Of a stretch of 64,000 nt of DNA, positions 61,497 through 64,000 are shown in pieces. Below the pieces are notes generated by a model. It had not been told where the DNA came from. It saw only the letters and a program-made list of their open reading frames with translations, and did not search any database. The stretch lies in contig CANRPJ010000004.1 in the NCBI GenBank assembly GCA_947632485.1, positions 83,273 through 147,272 on the forward strand. The letters are read 5' to 3'. The DNA comes from an uncultured Muribaculaceae bacterium (GTDB lineage: Bacteria > Bacteroidota > Bacteroidia > Bacteroidales > Muribaculaceae). Within the stretch, counting starts at the first letter, position 1; each line of letters begins with the position of its first letter. A program made the position numbers and the translations under genes.

Positions 61497-62090
61497 TTAC
61501 CGAGGTACATTCACTCTTGGGTCGCATATCTGAATTGAGGTTATACCGGCCTCTTTTGCTCCAATGTAACCGGCAATCTCTTCATCACCCCTCCTTATAT
61601 CGAAAGCGTAAAATGGCAGTCCCACACAAAGTGTGTGAAGACCAAAAGTGTCGCCGCTCCTCAATTTGATATTATGGGAGCTTACCACCTTAAACCTCAA
61701 ATCCTGCTGATATTCTAACCGGCACCATTTATCTTCTCCCCAGGCTACGGTAATCTCATCACCTACTGACAATGAAGCGCTGTCGACCAGATAATTGGAA
61801 AAGAACTCAGAAATATCTCCTTCCTCTCCGGATACATGGTCTATCAGATACTCCTCCCAATTTCTGTAGCCATTAAATCTGGCTAAGATATTCAGGGTGG
61901 TAGGCGAAGGGAAACTCTCATAGTTCACATATCCCCAGAGCCTTTTTATCGATGATAGACTAATTGTATCCTTGGTCTTACATTTAATCATCATCGACAG
62001 GGCATTGAAATCCGACGGCGTGCATGGTGTAAACCCGACGTTACGGTTCGTTATCCTTATAAGATTCTTCAGAGCAATTCTCCTTTCCAT
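61497..62090 (-). CDS. HTH-like N-terminal domain protein of unknown function
   Basis: 197-residue protein. The N-terminal ~80 residues contain a pattern widespread in Bacteroidales proteins: DFNALSMMIKCKTKDTISLS, then IKRLWGYVNY, PSPTTLNILARFNGYRNWEE. It is helical and probably DNA- or protein-binding. The C-terminal half is strand-rich (SLSVGDEITVAWGEDKWCRL) and could be a sensor or effector part. No membrane helix. It ends the minus cluster of kinase and LRR genes, 11 nt after the kinase stop. Function unknown. The kinase might act on it, but this is only a guess from position. Confidence 0.72.
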   Translation of the reverse strand: MERRIALKNLIRITNRNVGFTPCTPSDFNALSMMIKCKTKDTISLSSIKRLWGYVNYESFPSPTTLNILARFNGYRNWEEYLIDHVSGEEGDISEFFSNYLVDSASLSVGDEITVAWGEDKWCRLEYQQDLRFKVVSSHNIKLRSGDTFGLHTLCVGLPFYAFDIRRGDEEIAGYIGAKEAGITSIQICDPRVNVPR

Positions 62091-62101
62091 GATTTCTTTC
62101 T

Positions 62102-63016
62102 TTACAGGTTAAAGAGCTTGTAGGATATCAAAGCCACGAGAATCACAATCACACCCGTTAGGACGTAAGTGAGAGACTTTGAATCCATTACCCGCTTTTC
62201 GGCGTCCGGCTTATATCCCTTCTGAGACGGCATTTCAATCTCTGATATTGAAGCCGGCCTTCTATCGGGATCCTCCTGAGCACAGATCCTTGCAAGATTC
62301 TTTAGTTTACCATCGTGGGTTGATAATGAGAGATCGAGCAACGTCTTACCAAAAGAATAAATATCGGTCTTCGGCGAGGCCTGCGCCGCGTCAGCTAATA
62401 ATTCCGGAGCCATATAGTTTTGTGTCCCCGCCGGATTCTTGATTATCACGAAAGAATCACTATCCGACAGGCTAAAATCAATAAGCTTCACATTATCACC
62501 CGCATACGTTATTAAAACGTTTGATGGCTTTATATCCCGGTGCACGACCTGAAGCTTATGGATATAATCCAAAGCCTGAGCCAATTTCTTTGCCACGGTC
62601 CTCGCGTTAGAGCCATTAACATGACCATTTTTCAGAGCGCACTCCAAGGTTTCTCCATCTATATATTCCAGAATGATGGTATCTCCAAGTCCTTCTACAT
62701 TCTCAAAACCGATAGTCCTCCTAATGTAAGGGTGATCGAGAGCTATTCCGATTTCGAACTCCTTCCTCAAAATAGCCCTATAAACCGGATCCTTACTATA
62801 TCTCTCAGTAAGGCATTTCAGAATGTAGCGTTTTCCATACCTTACAGCCGTCAGGATCCTCATCACTCCTGATGCTGACACGTAAAGAGGAGTGATGTTA
62901 CAGAACCGGTCTGATGGAAACTGGTTAAAATTCACATCACCGCCACCCTCTGGCGAAGTAATGAAGACAGAGGTATCCGAATTCATTGTGCTATTTTTGA
63001 GTGAATCTTCAGCCAT
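62102..63016 (-). CDS. Hanks-type Ser/Thr protein kinase with C-terminal membrane anchor
   Basis: 304-residue eukaryotic-like kinase. The ATP lysine is in GKRYILKCLTER, the catalytic loop reads VHRDIKPSNVLI, and the metal motif is DFSLSD where DFG is usual, a notable substitution. The activation segment includes GTQNYMAPELL and the C-lobe DIYSFGKTLLDL. A single membrane helix (VLTGVIVILVALISYKLF) ends the protein, so the kinase domain faces the cytosol with no extracellular sensor. It is 33 nt upstream-separated from the LRR gene in the same direction and could be cotranscribed. Substrate unknown. Confidence 0.9.
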   Translation of the reverse strand: MAEDSLKNSTMNSDTSVFITSPEGGGDVNFNQFPSDRFCNITPLYVSASGVMRILTAVRYGKRYILKCLTERYSKDPVYRAILRKEFEIGIALDHPYIRRTIGFENVEGLGDTIILEYIDGETLECALKNGHVNGSNARTVAKKLAQALDYIHKLQVVHRDIKPSNVLITYAGDNVKLIDFSLSDSDSFVIIKNPAGTQNYMAPELLADAAQASPKTDIYSFGKTLLDLSLSTHDGKLKNLARICAQEDPDRRPASISEIEMPSQKGYKPDAEKRVMDSKSLTYVLTGVIVILVALISYKLFNL

Positions 63017-63048
63017 ATTACTTTATTCTGAATTCTACATATACAGCT

Positions 63049-63693
63049 TCAGATTCCGGAGATATTCCTGAATCTCGACCAGCCATTATGATTCTTGTAG
63101 ATATTTAGCGATGACATCGGCACATGGAGTGTGCAGTTCTCAAACAAATCATCGCCACTGTTCTTAAACGCATCGCTCGACAACACCGGAGGAATCACTG
63201 ATTCAAGATAGATATGCTCAAGCTCACACCCATCAAACACATAGTCACCAATAAACTCGACCGACTTGCCAAACTTTACGATACGCAGCGACATGCACCC
63301 CTGAAACATTCCTTCGGAAATACTCTTAATCCCGTCAGAAAGAGTGATTTCTGCTAAAGAAGATCCGGCAAAAGCACCTCTCGACACGGCCTTCACCGAC
63401 GATGGAAGAATAAGAGACGAGATCTTCGTTCCCAAGAAGGCATTTTCGCCAATTGACGTAACGGTCGAAGGTATGCTGAACTCGCCCTCTTTTCCAAGCG
63501 GAAACCATACAATTTCAGCCATCTCCTTATTAAATACCACTCCTCCATAAGAACTATAACTGGTATTTCCCTCCGACACCTCTATTGCCTTAAGGGAAAC
63601 ACAATCGGCCGATGGGTAGAGTTTGATTACATTTGGAGGCACTGTTATTTCCAATAACCATAGGGATACGTTTGAAATGAAAATAAAATCCAA
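63049..63693 (-). CDS. BspA-like leucine-rich repeat protein, possibly 5'-truncated
   Basis: 214-residue protein with five or so LRR_5 units of the BspA type, each around 23 residues: PSTVTSIGENAFLGTKISSL, PSSVKAVSRGAFAGSSLAEI, SDGIKSISEGMFQGCMSLRI, GKSVEFIGDYVFDGCELEHI and VPMSSLNIYKNHNGWSRFRN closing the solenoid. No typical signal peptide precedes the repeats; the first 20 residues (MDFIFISNVSLWLLEITVPP) are hydrophobic but poor as a signal. Many relatives are larger and surface-exposed, so this one may have lost its N-terminus. No TAnnTTTG promoter was found upstream. Confidence 0.78.
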   Translation of the reverse strand: MDFIFISNVSLWLLEITVPPNVIKLYPSADCVSLKAIEVSEGNTSYSSYGGVVFNKEMAEIVWFPLGKEGEFSIPSTVTSIGENAFLGTKISSLILPSSVKAVSRGAFAGSSLAEITLSDGIKSISEGMFQGCMSLRIVKFGKSVEFIGDYVFDGCELEHIYLESVIPPVLSSDAFKNSGDDLFENCTLHVPMSSLNIYKNHNGWSRFRNISGI

Positions 63694-63834
63694 TTAAGTA
63701 TAGATAAAACGGCTTTATATCAATATTTTAAGTCTATAAAATTTCTTTCAGTTGTTTTCATCTGTTTCTGTCTTTTGGCTCTTTTTCGGTACATTTTTGT
63801 TCCTTGTTTGTTTCTCAATTCCGATTTTTATTCG

Positions 63835-63842
63835 TACATTTG
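63835..63842 (+). promoter_or_regulatory. -7 box for the right-edge integrase
   Basis: TACATTTG, an exact TAnnTTTG match 33 nt upstream of the ATG at 63876. A TTTG at 63807-63810 is 24 bp away, a little too far for the usual -33. No gene is seen between 63694 and 63834. Confidence 0.55.
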
Positions 63843-63875
63843 CATTAGAAAACAACGAGTGAAAAGAATGCAATT

Positions 63876-64000
63876 ATGCCACGAATAAAGAAGCCTAAAA
63901 AAGTAAAGGAACCCATACGTCTCCGGACGAAGGATTTGTCCGATGGCAGTAAGAGTTTGTATCTGGACGTTTACCGTAACGGCAAGCGGACATACGAATA
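63876..64000 (+). CDS. Integrase N-terminal arm domain, partial
   Basis: Open frame from the ATG at 63876 to the right edge (41 complete codons). After a basic start (MPRIKKPKKVKEPIRLR) comes the strand motif SLYLDVYRNGKRTYE, typical of the arm-type DNA-binding domain at the start of Bacteroidales tyrosine integrases. The rest lies outside the window. It may mark the beginning of another mobile element. Confidence 0.7.
   Translation, partial: MPRIKKPKKVKEPIRLRTKDLSDGSKSLYLDVYRNGKRTYE

Noticed and set aside
1..64000. tRNA, rRNA or riboswitch genes
   Set aside because: I looked for cloverleaf-like patterns and for leaders before ribBA, valS and glyS and found none I could support by eye; a covariance-model scan would be decisive.

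Overview
The window is a stretch of a Bacteroidales chromosome. Evidence: about ten sites match the Bacteroidota housekeeping promoter (TTTG, 19-21 bp, TAnnTTTG); glycyl-tRNA synthetase is the single-chain alpha2 type; there are DUF1573, DUF3822, DUF1460 and LemA proteins, a TonB-dependent outer-membrane barrel, BspA-like leucine-rich repeats and UpxY-type capsule antiterminators. The GC-rich core with AT-rich islands would suit a Muribaculaceae-like gut bacterium, but the family assignment is inference.

Left part (1-34,320) is mostly housekeeping. ispE (cut by the left edge) follows a MATE exporter on the minus strand. DUF3822-rsmD-ribBA run on the plus strand. A minus operon DUF1460-HAD-gmd-fcl-ansA includes both steps from GDP-mannose to GDP-fucose. 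After an unusual repeat cluster (9,612-11,103) come valS-manA (minus) and tcdA-lolD-lipoprotein (plus), an AAA+ ATPase, and a minus gene train of two DUF1573 proteins, meaB, a flippase-like membrane protein and a small membrane protein. A membrane-anchored TPR/HTH regulator and a TonB-dependent barrel flank a second palindrome-rich cluster (24,672-25,500). glyS-lemA-FKBP-S9 peptidase-cyclophilin then form a plus operon that ends in a clear terminator.

Middle part (34,435-61,470) is a capsule or surface-polysaccharide region. It begins with a tyrosine recombinase and a bidirectional hairpin terminator. Two complete but different polysaccharide operons are arranged back to back: twelve genes on the minus strand (48,831 down to 35,855) and eleven on the plus strand (49,229 up to 61,409). 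Each starts with its own long UpxY-like antiterminator and has its own flippase, polymerase and glycosyltransferases. Neither contains an initiating sugar-phosphate transferase or Wza/Wzc export genes.

The central discovery candidate lies between the two upxY genes. Two 59-bp inverted repeats (58/59 identical) enclose 155 bp that hold a single perfect consensus promoter (TTTG-N19-TACCTTTG). As sequenced, this promoter points left, toward the minus operon. Inversion would point it right, toward the plus operon. Each repeat contains a 29-bp dyad of the kind used by tyrosine recombinases. The arrangement predicts an either/or switch between two chemically different capsules, rather than the on/off promoters usually described.

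Right edge (61,497-64,000): a minus cluster of an HTH-like protein, a Hanks-type Ser/Thr kinase with a C-terminal membrane anchor and a BspA-like LRR protein, then the promoter and first 41 codons of another integrase that runs off the window.
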